In this document: positions 7,054 through 14,981 of the stretch, one piece after another | Layout: each line of letters begins with the position of its first letter | Numbering within the stretch: position 1 is the first letter of the stretch | DNA from: WJMD01 sp964596015 | GTDB lineage: Bacteria; Joyebacterota; Joyebacteria; Joyebacterales; Joyebacteraceae | DNA: 29,443 nt | NCBI GenBank assembly: GCA_964596015.1 | Contig: CAZQSB010000034.1 | Location: 1-29,443, forward strand | Reading direction: 5' to 3' | The notes under the pieces: model-generated | Seen by the model: the letters and a program-made list of their open reading frames with translations, nothing else | Database searches by the model: none | Told to the model about the DNA's origin: nothing | Program-made: the position numbers and the translations under genes

Positions 7054-8163
7054 TCATGCCCCCAGCGCCGCCAGCGCAGAGCCCGCGATGATGATGCCGA
7101 ACGCGAGGTTGAGCTTCAGGGCCGATATCTGGGCCTCGCCCAGCTTCTCGGGGTCGTCGTGGTGCTGCCACATGTCGACCACGATGGTCCGGGCCAGCCC
7201 GAAGGCGAGGATGGCCACGAGCGAGAGCGGGATGAGCGACGCCGTGAAGACCGCCGCGAAGAGCGACGCGAAGACGAGGAGCGTGAGAACGATGACGCCG
7301 CCGCGCCCGGCGGCCCTGGTGCCCATCCGGACGACGAGGTTCCTCTTCCCCGCCTCCTTGTCCGGCTCGTAGTCGACGATCTCGTTCACCCAGAGGATGA
7401 GCGCCACGGCGAACGTGCTGGGAAGCCCCGCCATGACGACGCGCCAGCCGACCTCCCCCGCCTGCGCGTAGTAGGCGCCGAGCACCGGCAGGAGCCCGAA
7501 GCACGGACCGAGGATGACCTCGCCCAGTCCGCGGTACGAGAGCTTCAGGGGCGGCGCGGTGTAGAAGAACCCGCCGAGGGCGCCGAGCGCGCCGATGAGG
7601 AGCACGAAGTTCCCCGGGAGCACCATGTTCAGGTGGATGCCGATGACCGTCGCGCCCGCGTAGCAGATGATGAGCGCGCGGAGCACCGTGCCGGGCTTCA
7701 GGAGCCCGTCAGGGAGCGCGCCCGAGCCGCCGGCCAGCCCGCCGCGCCGCGGGTTCTTGAGGTCGGCGAGGTAGTCGAAGTACTCGTTCGTGAGGTCGGC
7801 GCCCGCGTGCAGCAGGAGCACGCCGACGAGCGCCTCGACCATGCGTACCCAGCTGAACGCGAACCCCTCCGGCCGGAGCCAGAACGGAAGCGTTGAGCCG
7901 ATGAGCACGGGAAGAATGGATGCGGGCCAGAACGGGAGCCCCGCCGCGCGGAGGAAGAGCGAGAGTCTGCCGCGCGAGTGCGCCCTCAGGGCCTCAGGCG
8001 AGTGACGGCCGGGATGGGACGCGGCGTGTCCGGAGGCCGCATCGCGCGCCGGGGTCGCAATCTTCCCTGAGGAGCGTACGACCTCGGGTCCGCCCCGCTC
8101 TTCAGGGACGTTCTTCTTCCGGCGGCGATCATCCTTCCCCTTCTTCGAGGACTTCGCCGCCAT
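7054..8163 (-). CDS. UbiA-superfamily prenyltransferase, MenA-like
   Basis: A 369-residue integral membrane prenyltransferase. Both Asp-rich prenyl-diphosphate motifs are intact: N-E-Y-F-D-Y-L-A-D and N-E-I-V-D-Y-E-P-D (NxxxDxxxD). GGSGALPDGLL, YTAPPLKLSYRGLGEVILG and DKEAGKRNLVVRMGT fit the menaquinone-pathway MenA (1,4-dihydroxy-2-naphthoate polyprenyltransferase) better than UbiA. Eight or nine helices follow a basic, probably disordered N-terminal extension of about 65 residues, which is unusual for the family. The ATG at 8163 lies three bases past the rnfB stop, with GGGGAGGT inside the rnfB end as ribosome site. Other men genes are not in the window, so another aromatic acceptor remains possible. 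Confidence 0.87.
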   Translation of the reverse strand: MAAKSSKKGKDDRRRKKNVPEERGGPEVVRSSGKIATPARDAASGHAASHPGRHSPEALRAHSRGRLSLFLRAAGLPFWPASILPVLIGSTLPFWLRPEGFAFSWVRMVEALVGVLLLHAGADLTNEYFDYLADLKNPRRGGLAGGSGALPDGLLKPGTVLRALIICYAGATVIGIHLNMVLPGNFVLLIGALGALGGFFYTAPPLKLSYRGLGEVILGPCFGLLPVLGAYYAQAGEVGWRVVMAGLPSTFAVALILWVNEIVDYEPDKEAGKRNLVVRMGTRAAGRGGVIVLTLLVFASLFAAVFTASLIPLSLVAILAFGLARTIVVDMWQHHDDPEKLGEAQISALKLNLAFGIIIAGSALAALGA

Positions 8164-8166
8164 GAG

Positions 8167-9174
8167 CTACGACCTCCCCTGCTGGTGCCCGAGAGCCCCG
8201 ACCATCGAGATGGCCTTCTGAGGACAGACGTCCAGACAGACGCCGCAACCCACGCACTTCTCGCGGTTGACCTCGTGGCGCTCGCCCGGCTCACCTTCGA
8301 TGGCGTTCACCGGACAGGCCGTCTTGCACTCGCCCGAGCCCACGCACTTCGAGCCGATGGTCGCCTTCGGACGGTGTTTCTGGTTGTCGTGGATAGCGTT
8401 CGTCGGGCAGACGGAGGCGCAGACCCCGCAGTTCGTGCACTTGTCGTAGTCGATGACCGCGAGGTTATCCTCCATGTGGATGGCGTCGTGCGGGCACTTC
8501 TTCACGCAGAGCTGGCACGCGATGCAGGCGACCTTGCAGACCGATTTCGCCTGCTTCCCCTTGTCGTGCGAGGAGCACTTGACGTGCACCTTCATGTCGA
8601 CCGGGGCGAGCGTGATGATGTTCACGGGGCACGCCTCGACGCAGTTGCCGCACGCGGTGCACTTCTCCGGGTCGATGTGGACGAGACCCTCCTCGTCGAG
8701 CGTCACGGCGTCGAACGGACAGACCGTCGCGCAGGTCCCGAGCCCCAGACAGCCGTAGATGCACGCCTTCGGGCTCCCGCCGACGAGCATGGCGGCCCGG
8801 CAGTCCCGGATGCCCTCGTACTCGAGCCGCTGGACCGAGTTCGACGGCGTCCCGGCGCAGTGCACGACGGCGACGAGCGGGGTCACCTCGCCCGCCTCGA
8901 GCCCCATGACGTCGGCGATCTTCTGCGCCGTCTCCTGACCGCCTGGCGGACACGCGCTCGGCGGCGCCTCGCCCTTGACGATCGCCTCGGCCAGCCCCGC
9001 GCACCCTGCGTAGCCGCACGCGCCGCAGTTCGCGCCGGGGAGCAGTTCGATGATCCGCTCCACGCGCGGGTCCCGCCGCACGGCGAACACCCGGGACGCG
9101 ATGGCGAGGATCGTCCCGAAGACGATGGCCATGGCCGTCAGAGCGACGACGGATATGACGACGACGGAGTCCAT
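8167..9174 (-). CDS. rnfB: Rnf complex subunit RnfB, long multi-cluster form
   Basis: A 335-residue polyferredoxin subunit that takes electrons from ferredoxin into the Rnf ion pump. It has an N-terminal membrane helix (about 4-28), then the 4Fe-4S domain G-A-N-C-G-A-C-G-Y-A-G-C with a fourth Cys at 75. Ferredoxin-type motifs follow: C138/C142/C148/C152, CTACGNC...CP (172-182), CKVACIACQLC...CP (213-227), CTNCGVC (246-256), CVGSGEC (277-287) and CVGCGVC (307-317). The CVGSGEC motif has Ser280 where the second Cys is expected. This is much longer than the E. coli RsxB type and resembles the long clostridial/acetogen type. AAGGAG precedes the ATG. Confidence 0.95.
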   Translation of the reverse strand: MDSVVVISVVALTAMAIVFGTILAIASRVFAVRRDPRVERIIELLPGANCGACGYAGCAGLAEAIVKGEAPPSACPPGGQETAQKIADVMGLEAGEVTPLVAVVHCAGTPSNSVQRLEYEGIRDCRAAMLVGGSPKACIYGCLGLGTCATVCPFDAVTLDEEGLVHIDPEKCTACGNCVEACPVNIITLAPVDMKVHVKCSSHDKGKQAKSVCKVACIACQLCVKKCPHDAIHMEDNLAVIDYDKCTNCGVCASVCPTNAIHDNQKHRPKATIGSKCVGSGECKTACPVNAIEGEPGERHEVNREKCVGCGVCLDVCPQKAISMVGALGHQQGRS

Positions 9175-9184
9175 CCTGCTCCTT

Positions 9185-9796
9185 CTATCCTATCTTGAGC
9201 CCCGAGAACCCCATGAAGGCCATCGCCATGAGCCCGGCCACGATGAACGTGATCGGGATGCCGCGCATCGTCTTCGGAACGTCGAGAAGCTCGAGACGCT
9301 CGCGGATGGCCGCCATGAGCACGAGGGCCAGCGTGAACCCCAGTCCCGCCGCGAACCCGTGCACGACCGTGTAGATGAAGCTCGCGGCCGTCGGGAGGTC
9401 GGTGTTCATGAAGTCCTCGACGTTCACCACCGCCACGCCCAGCACGGCGCAGTTCGTCGTGATGAGCGGCAGGTAGATGCCCAGCGACCGGTGAAGCGCG
9501 GGCGAGGTCTTCTCGATGACCATCTCGACGAACTGGACCAGCGTCGCGATGACGAGGATGAACGCGATGGTCCGGAGATACGTGATGCCGAACGGCTCGA
9601 GCACGTACGTGTAGACGAACCACGTGACGAGCGAGGCCATCGTCATGACGAAGATGACGGCCATGCCCATGCCGAGCGCCGAGTCCGAGTCCTTCGAGAC
9701 GCCGACGAACGGGCAGAGCCCCAGGAAGCGCATCAGCACGAAGTTCGATACGAAGACGGCTCCGATGATGATGGCGAAGAGCTGGCCGAGATCCAT
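9185..9796 (-). CDS. rnfA: Rnf complex subunit RnfA
   Basis: A 203-residue membrane subunit with six predicted helices. RnfA/NqrE landmarks are F-V-S-N-F-V-L-M-R-F-L-G-L-C-P-F in helix I and I-T-T-N-C-A-V-L-G in helix IV. The two conserved Cys residues are those that hold an intramembrane iron-sulfur cluster between RnfA and RnfE in the family. The start lies one base past the rnfE stop (TGA-C-ATG), so translation is probably coupled. Length and topology are standard. Confidence 0.96.
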   Translation of the reverse strand: MDLGQLFAIIIGAVFVSNFVLMRFLGLCPFVGVSKDSDSALGMGMAVIFVMTMASLVTWFVYTYVLEPFGITYLRTIAFILVIATLVQFVEMVIEKTSPALHRSLGIYLPLITTNCAVLGVAVVNVEDFMNTDLPTAASFIYTVVHGFAAGLGFTLALVLMAAIRERLELLDVPKTMRGIPITFIVAGLMAMAFMGFSGLKIG

Positions 9797-9797
9797 G

Positions 9798-10409
9798 TCA
9801 GGCCTCCCCGCTCTTCCTGCGGCGCATCGCGTCGATCATGTTGAAGTACCCCATCAGGAGCCCCATCGTGATGAAGGCGCCGGGCGCCAGGATCATCATG
9901 AGCACCGGCTTGTAGCCCGGCCCGAAGACCATGTAGCCGAAGAGCTTCCCGTCGCCCATGACCTCGCGGATGGCGCTCACGGTCACGAGCGCGAACGTGA
10001 AGCCGATGCCCATCCCGACGGCGTCGAGGATCGAGAGCCCCAGCCCGTTCTTCGACGCGAAGGCCTCGGCCCGGCCTAGGATGATGCAGTTCACGACGAT
10101 GAGCGGGATGAAGATGCCGAGGCTCTTGGAGAGTTCGGGAAGGTAGGCCCCCATCACAAGCTCCACAATGGTCACGAAGGTCGCGATGACAACGATGAAG
10201 CAGGGGATCCTGACCTTCGCGGGAATGGCCTTCCGAACGAGCGAGATGACGATGTTCGAGCCCAGGAGCACGAACGTCGCCGCGCCGCCCATGCCGATGG
10301 CGTTCTCGACCGACGTCGAGACGGCCAGCGCGGGACACAAGCCCAGCGCCAGACGGAAGACGGGGTTCTCCCTGTAGACGCCCTTCACGAGCTCTTTCAT
10401 GGCGCTCAT
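9798..10409 (-). CDS. rnfE: Rnf complex subunit RnfE
   Basis: A 203-residue RnfE/NqrD-type subunit, a homolog of RnfA with inverted topology. Seen are E-N-P-V-F-R-L-A-L-G-L-C-P-A-L-A-V-S in helix I, I-P-L-I-V-V-N-C-I-I-L-G-R-A-E-A-F-A in helix IV, and a GYKPVLMMILAPGAF segment near the end. The paired Cys residues match the intramembrane cluster ligands. The ATG at 10409 has GGGGAGGA seven bases upstream and overlaps the rnfG stop by four bases. The C-terminus is basic (RRRKSGEA) and should face the cytoplasm. Confidence 0.96.
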   Translation of the reverse strand: MSAMKELVKGVYRENPVFRLALGLCPALAVSTSVENAIGMGGAATFVLLGSNIVISLVRKAIPAKVRIPCFIVVIATFVTIVELVMGAYLPELSKSLGIFIPLIVVNCIILGRAEAFASKNGLGLSILDAVGMGIGFTFALVTVSAIREVMGDGKLFGYMVFGPGYKPVLMMILAPGAFITMGLLMGYFNMIDAMRRRKSGEA

Positions 10410-11068
10410 GCCGCGTCCTCCCCGTTCGAGCCGTTCTCCCGTACGAGCGACAGCAGGTGCTCGAGCCCCTCGCGCACGGACGCCGTCACGGCCTCCGAGC
10501 TGATGGTCGCGCCGGTGATGGCGAGGATGCCCTCCTCGCCCTCGCTCTTGACCACCGTGAGCTCGTCGGCCGAGAGCCCCTCGAACTGCACCTGGAACCA
10601 CGGTCTCGCGTCGCTCTCGTCGACCGCGCTCCCGCTCAACACCGCCCAGAGCGTGTTCTCGGACGCGACCTCGGTCACCTTCGCGCCCAGCCCCGGCGTC
10701 TCCTGCTGGAAGACGATCTCGATGCCGCTGATGGTGCCGTCGGGGACGACGCCGACGATGGTCTCGATGGTGCTCGAGTATCCGCTGCCGTACGCCGTGA
10801 AGGTCCAGCCGATGACCTCGTTCCGCGCCTCGGTCTCGTAGGCCGTGTAGTAGACGAACGGCCGGCCCTGGAGCGTTGTCTCGGTCTCGGTCATCTCGAA
10901 GTCGGCGTTGTCGGCCCCGGGGAGCACCTGACGTCGTGCGTTCTCCTGTTCCTGCACGCGGTAGGCCTCGGTGATCTCGTGCGTCGCGTTGTAAACGGCC
11001 GAGAGCCCGAAGCTCGCGACGGCCGCGATGACGGCAAGCGTCCCGACGAGTCTCGCGAAGTTACCCAC
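10406..11068 (-). CDS. rnfG: Rnf complex subunit RnfG (flavinylated)
   Basis: A 220-residue FMN-carrying subunit with one N-terminal helix (about 6-27) and an extracytoplasmic FMN-binding domain. The covalent flavin site is T-G-A-T at residues 185-188, predicted on Thr188, followed by ISSEAVTASVREGL. The Asp usually found six residues before the flavinylated Thr is Leu182 here. Also seen is the family segment FQQETPGLGAKV. The start is GTG at 11068 with GGGGGAGGTGAAG upstream, overlapping the end of rnfD by eight bases. Modification should need the ApbE encoded downstream at 5106-6140. Confidence 0.95.
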   Translation of the reverse strand: MGNFARLVGTLAVIAAVASFGLSAVYNATHEITEAYRVQEQENARRQVLPGADNADFEMTETETTLQGRPFVYYTAYETEARNEVIGWTFTAYGSGYSSTIETIVGVVPDGTISGIEIVFQQETPGLGAKVTEVASENTLWAVLSGSAVDESDARPWFQVQFEGLSADELTVVKSEGEEGILAITGATISSEAVTASVREGLEHLLSLVRENGSNGEDAA

Positions 11069-12131
11069 GCTGCTTCACCTCCCCCAGGATCTTCGGCCGC
11101 GTGTGACGGTCGATGAGAGGGACGGCGATGTTCATGAGAAGGATGGAGTAGCTCACGCCCTCCGGGTAGCCGCCGATGAGTCGGATGACCACCGTGATGA
11201 CGCCGCAGCCGACCCCGAAGATCATCATGCCCTTCGGCGTCACGGGCGAGCTCACCATGTCGGTCGCCATGTAGAAGGCGCCGAGCACGAGACCGCCCGC
11301 CAGTACGTGGAAGAGCGCGTTCCCGGTGAAGAACCCGTTCGCGCCGCCGAAGGTCCACGTGAGGAGCGCGACGGTCCCGACGTAGGCCAGGGGGATCCGC
11401 CAGTCGATGTAGCGCTTGAAGAGAAGGTATGCCGCGCCCACCAGAAGCAGAAGCACCGAGGTCTCGCCGATGCACCCTCCGATGCGCCCGACGAAGAGAT
11501 TGAGCATCGTGTCGGCCGAACCCAGCTCGGTCAGGACCTCGCGGGCCTGCACCAGCTGGTGCGTCGTGGAGGACGGGTCGGCGAGGATCTCGTTGACCTT
11601 CCTCATGAGCGCCAGCGGGGTCGCCTGCGTGACGACGTCCACTCCGCGGAGCGCCGCGCCGGAGAGCGTGCCGCCCTTCGCGGGCAGCCATGTGGTCGTC
11701 ATGGCCACCGGCCAGCTCGCCAGCAGAAACGCGCGGCCCAGAAGCGCGGGGTTCAGCGGGTTGTACCCGAGCCCGCCGAAGACCTGTTTGCCGATGGCGA
11801 TGGCGAAGATGGAGCCCACGACCGGCATCCACCACGGGACGCCGGGCGGGAGGTTGAAGGCGAGCAGGATGCCCGTCACGAGCGCGCTGCCGTCCGCGAT
11901 GGTCACGGGGACGTTCCGCATGCGCTGGATGACCGCCTCGGTGGCGAGGCAGGTCACGCACGCGATAAGCGTGAGGAAGAGCGCGCGGAGGCCGTAGAAG
12001 TAGACCGACCCGACGAGCGCCGGGATGAGCGCGATGACGACGCCGTACATGACGCGCGGGACGGAGACGTCCTGCCGGATGTGCGGCGACGCGGAAACGA
12101 GGAAGCGGGGCCTGGCCTCGGTCTCGGCCAT
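11061..12131 (-). CDS. rnfD: Rnf complex subunit RnfD
   Basis: A 356-residue membrane subunit homologous to NqrB, with about nine helices. Family landmarks are SASPHIR near residue 13, GSALVTGILLAFNLPPG, GGLGYNPLNPALLGRAF and FMATDMVSSPVTPKG-type sequence (here FYMATDMVSSPVTPKG). The predicted covalent FMN site is D-V-V-T-Q-A-T-P-L (165-173), Thr171. It has Gln where the Dxx[ST]GAT consensus has Gly. The ATG shares one base with the rnfC stop (TGATG). AAGGAG lies about 11 bases upstream inside the Lys/Glu-repeat end of rnfC. Confidence 0.95.
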   Translation of the reverse strand: MAETEARPRFLVSASPHIRQDVSVPRVMYGVVIALIPALVGSVYFYGLRALFLTLIACVTCLATEAVIQRMRNVPVTIADGSALVTGILLAFNLPPGVPWWMPVVGSIFAIAIGKQVFGGLGYNPLNPALLGRAFLLASWPVAMTTTWLPAKGGTLSGAALRGVDVVTQATPLALMRKVNEILADPSSTTHQLVQAREVLTELGSADTMLNLFVGRIGGCIGETSVLLLLVGAAYLLFKRYIDWRIPLAYVGTVALLTWTFGGANGFFTGNALFHVLAGGLVLGAFYMATDMVSSPVTPKGMMIFGVGCGVITVVIRLIGGYPEGVSYSILLMNIAVPLIDRHTRPKILGEVKQRG

Positions 12132-13495
12132 CAGCTTGCCTTCTCCTTTTCCTTCTCCTTCTCGGCCTTCCCGGCCGCGGCCTTCCGACGGGCGGCGGCG
12201 AGGTGCTTCCCGAACTTGAAGTAGTGCACCAGCCGGCGGTTCGACGGGCAGACATAGGCGCACGACCCGCACTCGATGCAGTCGTTGAGGCCGATGGCGG
12301 CGGCCTCGTCGATGCGGTCCGCGATGACGAACTTCTCGATCCTCGTGGGAACGAGCTTCATCGGACACGCGTCGACGCAGTGGGCGCAGCGGATGCAGGG
12401 GTCGGGCGGCTTCGTCGAGACCTCGTCCGGCCCGAGAAAGAGGACGCCCGACATCCCCTTGATGACCGGGACGTCCAGCGTGAACTGCGCGATGCCCATC
12501 ATGGGACCGCCCGAGATGACCTTCGCGACCTCATCCGAGAGGCCGCCCGCCTCGTCCACGAGCGATGAGACCAGCGTCCCGATGCGCGCGTGGAAGTTCG
12601 ACGGCCGCGCGACCGGCGTGCCGGTGAGCGTCATGACCCGCGAGATGAGCGGGCGCCCGTCGGCGCACGCCTGGTGGACGGCCAGCGAGGTCCCCACGTT
12701 CTGGACCACGACACCGACGTCCATCGGGAGTCCGCCCGCGGGCACCTTCCTTCTGAGAATGGCGTCGATGAGCTGCTTCTCTGCTCCCTGCGGGTACTTG
12801 ACCTCGAGCGCGTGGACCTTCAGCGGCGCGCCCGAGGGCACCGCGTCCTTCATGGCCTTCACGGCGTCGGGCTTGTTCGCCTCGATGCCGACCGCTCCCC
12901 GCTCGCACCCGAGCGACTTCATGATGAGCAGAAGCCCCTTCAGGATCTCGTCGGGGCGCTCGACCATCAGCCGGTGGTCGGCCGTGAGCCACGGCTCGCA
13001 CTCGGCGCCGTTGAGTATCACCGTGTCGATGGGCTTGGTCTCGGGAGGCGAGAGCTTGACGTGCGTGGGGAACGCCGCGCCGCCGAGGCCGACCAGCCCC
13101 GCATCGCGGACGGCGTCCTTGATCTCCTTGGCCGAGAGCGACTCGGCGTCGCCCCTGGGCTTCACCGACTCGTGCCATTCCTCCGAGCCGTCGCCCTCGA
13201 TGACGACCGCCTCGGCCTCGCCCCCCAGTGGGTGCGGGAACCGGCCGACGGCCGCCACCTTCCCCGCGATCGAGGCGTGCACGGGCACCGAGACGAACCC
13301 GTTCGGCTCGCCGACGACCTGGCCCACCTTGACCTCATCGCCGACGGAGACGACCGCCTTCGACGGCGCGCCGATCGACTGCCGCATGGGAAGCAGGACG
13401 CGGTCCGGCATGGCCGCGTCGCTGATGGCCACGTCCTTGGTGAGGCCCTTGGAGGTGGGCGGGTGCACTCCGCCCGAGAAGCTCCTGAGTCTCAG
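12131..13495 (-). CDS. rnfC: Rnf complex subunit RnfC, apparent CTG start
   Basis: The NADH-side subunit, 454 residues if started at CTG 13495. Landmarks are FSGGVHPP at the N-terminus, GLVGLGGAAFPTHVKL (NADH/FMN-binding loop), NGAECEP, SLBB-type sequence, and two 4Fe-4S motifs (CIRCAHCVDACP, CIECGSCAYVCPSNRRL). No ATG lies in frame upstream. GTG 13468 would cut off the conserved R-S-F-S-G-G before VHPP and has a poorly spaced ribosome site. CTG 13495 has GAGGAG seven bases upstream and yields [M]RLRSFSGGVHPP. The tail after the last cluster is Ala/Lys-rich and ends in an EKEKEKEK repeat. Gene order C-D-G-E-A-B matches clostridial and acetogen rnf operons. Confidence 0.93.
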   Translation of the reverse strand: MRLRSFSGGVHPPTSKGLTKDVAISDAAMPDRVLLPMRQSIGAPSKAVVSVGDEVKVGQVVGEPNGFVSVPVHASIAGKVAAVGRFPHPLGGEAEAVVIEGDGSEEWHESVKPRGDAESLSAKEIKDAVRDAGLVGLGGAAFPTHVKLSPPETKPIDTVILNGAECEPWLTADHRLMVERPDEILKGLLLIMKSLGCERGAVGIEANKPDAVKAMKDAVPSGAPLKVHALEVKYPQGAEKQLIDAILRRKVPAGGLPMDVGVVVQNVGTSLAVHQACADGRPLISRVMTLTGTPVARPSNFHARIGTLVSSLVDEAGGLSDEVAKVISGGPMMGIAQFTLDVPVIKGMSGVLFLGPDEVSTKPPDPCIRCAHCVDACPMKLVPTRIEKFVIADRIDEAAAIGLNDCIECGSCAYVCPSNRRLVHYFKFGKHLAAARRKAAAGKAEKEKEKEKAS

Positions 13496-13562
13496 GGTGT
13501 CTCTCCTCGGTTCTTCTTGGGAGGCCTTGGCGCCGCGCGCCTCGACTCCGGTCGCGACGGAG

Positions 13563-13593
13563 CCGCGCGGGAGCGGTTCTCGCCCTCGCGCGG
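13563..13593 (-). other. GC-rich hairpin between the lipoprotein gene and rnfC
   Basis: A CCGCGCG stem with CGCGCGG, extended inward by further pairs with one mismatch and G-U pairs. It occupies the 113-base gap between the lipoprotein stop (13609) and rnfC. There is no U-run after it, so it may be an attenuator or an mRNA-stabilising element rather than a terminator. Confidence 0.35.
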
Positions 13594-13608
13594 CCCGTTG
13601 AGTCGTCT

Positions 13609-14496
13609 CTAGTAGAGAAGCTCGATCTCGAAGCGCGTCTGGATGCCGGCGCTGAACTCGCCCGAAGCGGCCGCCGAGGCCACCGCCGAGCCTTCACCGG
13701 TCATGTCCTGCTCGATGTCCATGCGCGAGTGCACCAGCTGTCCGGTCTCGATGGCTAAGAGCATCGTGCCCTCGTTCGTGCCGACGCCTGACACGAGCCA
13801 GACGTCGTCGCCCTGCTCGAACCGGCCCTCGTACTCGAACGCGGTCGAGAAGGCGACCTCGACGCACTGGACCCCGTAGGTCTCCCTGAACGCGGTGACC
13901 TTGTAGATGGTCTCGCCGATGTACTCCTGCTCGAGCCCCGAGATGTCGGGCGGGTCGAGTTCCTGCGACCAGGTGGTGCCGATGGTGAGCGCTTCGTCGG
14001 GAAGCGGCGGGACCAGGTAGTCCACCATGACCTTGAACTGACCGGTCCCCTCCTCCAGGTAGGCCTCGCCTGCGAGACCGGTAAGCGACCTGACCTCGCC
14101 CTCGGGCGTGAGCGTGACGATGAGCTCCTTGCCCCTGAGCGAGTTGACGTCCTGGTTCGGGATGACCTGATCGCCCGAGGCCATCGAGCCCGCGGCATAG
14201 TCGAACCGCATGGCGAGCTCGACCTCGTCGGGGCCCACATCGGTGATGGTGTTGGTCGTGCGGAACTCGGTCTGCATGGAAACCGTCTGCTCGAAGCTCG
14301 TCATCTTGACGCCGGCCTGGGTCGACTCCTTGAACCGGTAGTTCAGGACGTCGCCGACCTGGAAGTCCCTGGTGATCTCGACAGGCGTCTCCATGGCGAT
14401 CTCGCGGCCGATGGTGCCTCCGCCGCCGCAGCCGCCGATGAGCGCCGCCGAGACGAGGACCGTCAGCGCGCAGAGGAGATTCCTACGTGCAAGCAT
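13609..14496 (-). CDS. Lipoprotein of unknown function (DUF6263-like) leading the rnf unit
   Basis: A 295-residue exported lipoprotein; the signal peptide ends L-I-G-G-C (about Cys23) and is followed by a Gly-rich spacer. The body is beta-rich with alternating short hydrophobic strands: DVLNYRFKESTQ, VELAMRFDYAAGSM, a central VTLTPEGEVRSLTG, and the closing IQTRFEIELLY. This resembles the DUF6263 lipoprotein family by pattern (LTPEGEV, TWSQELD, ETGQLVHSRMD), though I cannot confirm it. AAGGAGG lies eight bases before the ATG, and a TATAAT promoter lies about 75 bases upstream. It may be co-transcribed with rnf, separated from it by a hairpin. No catalytic residues are recognisable. Confidence 0.75.
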   Translation of the reverse strand: MLARRNLLCALTVLVSAALIGGCGGGGTIGREIAMETPVEITRDFQVGDVLNYRFKESTQAGVKMTSFEQTVSMQTEFRTTNTITDVGPDEVELAMRFDYAAGSMASGDQVIPNQDVNSLRGKELIVTLTPEGEVRSLTGLAGEAYLEEGTGQFKVMVDYLVPPLPDEALTIGTTWSQELDPPDISGLEQEYIGETIYKVTAFRETYGVQCVEVAFSTAFEYEGRFEQGDDVWLVSGVGTNEGTMLLAIETGQLVHSRMDIEQDMTGEGSAVASAAASGEFSAGIQTRFEIELLY

Positions 14497-14570
14497 GCCT
14501 CTTCCTCCTTCGATGGGTGATGCCCGGACGTCGCAGAAGAAGCCGCGCCCGGGCTGGGAGCCAAGCGCGG

Positions 14571-14600
14571 ATTATACCACGGTGCGATACATGGGGCCAA
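14571..14600 (-). promoter_or_regulatory. Predicted sigma-70 promoter for the lipoprotein-rnf unit
   Basis: The minus strand carries a perfect TATAAT (plus-strand positions 14571-14576). TTGGCC lies upstream at a spacing of 18 bases. Initiation would be near 14564, about 68 bases before the lipoprotein ATG. It is the only perfect -10 I noticed between genes and sits in the 215-base gap after the redoxin gene. I saw no convincing terminator in that gap. Confidence 0.6.
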
Positions 14601-14711
14601 CGTTTCCGGCGGCCTCGCGCGAGGGCGCCGGACGGGTCAGAAGCGGCGCCGGAACGGCTCTGCGCGATGACGTGCGGGTCCGCGGGACGCCGGGTCTCTC
14701 CGGCCGCGGTC

Positions 14712-14981
14712 TCAGGAGCCCAGGAACGAACGGAGCTCGTCCGACTTCGGCGCCTTCTTGCTCCAGCGGGCCAGCTCCTCGCCGTCCTTCTCGAGGATAA
14801 TGGTCGGGATGTCGGCGACCTCCTGCATGGCCGCCTCCACGAGCCCGTCGGCCGTGCTCACGTTGACGGTCTGCCGCTCCAGCGAGTCCGCCATCCCCCA
14901 CTTGTCGAGGAAGAAGTCGATCTTCGTCTTGGCGTTCTTGCAGGCCTCGCAGTCTTCCTTCTCGAAGATGACAAGCTTCAT
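14712..14981 (-). CDS. Small CxxC thioredoxin/glutaredoxin-like protein partnered with NrdD
   Basis: An 89-residue thioredoxin-fold redoxin. The active site is C-E-A-C close to the N-terminus (MKLVIFEKEDCEACKNA). The cis-Pro loop is V-A-D-I-P-T-I-I-L, then EKDGEELARW as the last strand. Length and layout fit NrdH/glutaredoxin-like small redoxins. Its ATG overlaps the nrdD stop by four bases (ATGA), so the two are almost certainly co-translated. In some class III reductases a redoxin rather than formate supplies electrons. From the overlap I infer this protein reduces the upstream NrdD. Confidence 0.85.
   Translation of the reverse strand: MKLVIFEKEDCEACKNAKTKIDFFLDKWGMADSLERQTVNVSTADGLVEAAMQEVADIPTIILEKDGEELARWSKKAPKSDELRSFLGS

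Noticed and set aside
6824..7504. Upstream extension of the ORF6N frame into the prenyltransferase gene
   Set aside because: The extension is low-complexity Arg/Gly-rich, overlaps a conserved gene in another frame, and crosses the predicted promoter and terminator. The ORF6N domain starts after 6796.
13335..13697. Minus-strand frame of 120 residues across the lipoprotein-rnfC gap
   Set aside because: Arg/Ser-rich with no motif, and it overlaps both real genes in a different frame.
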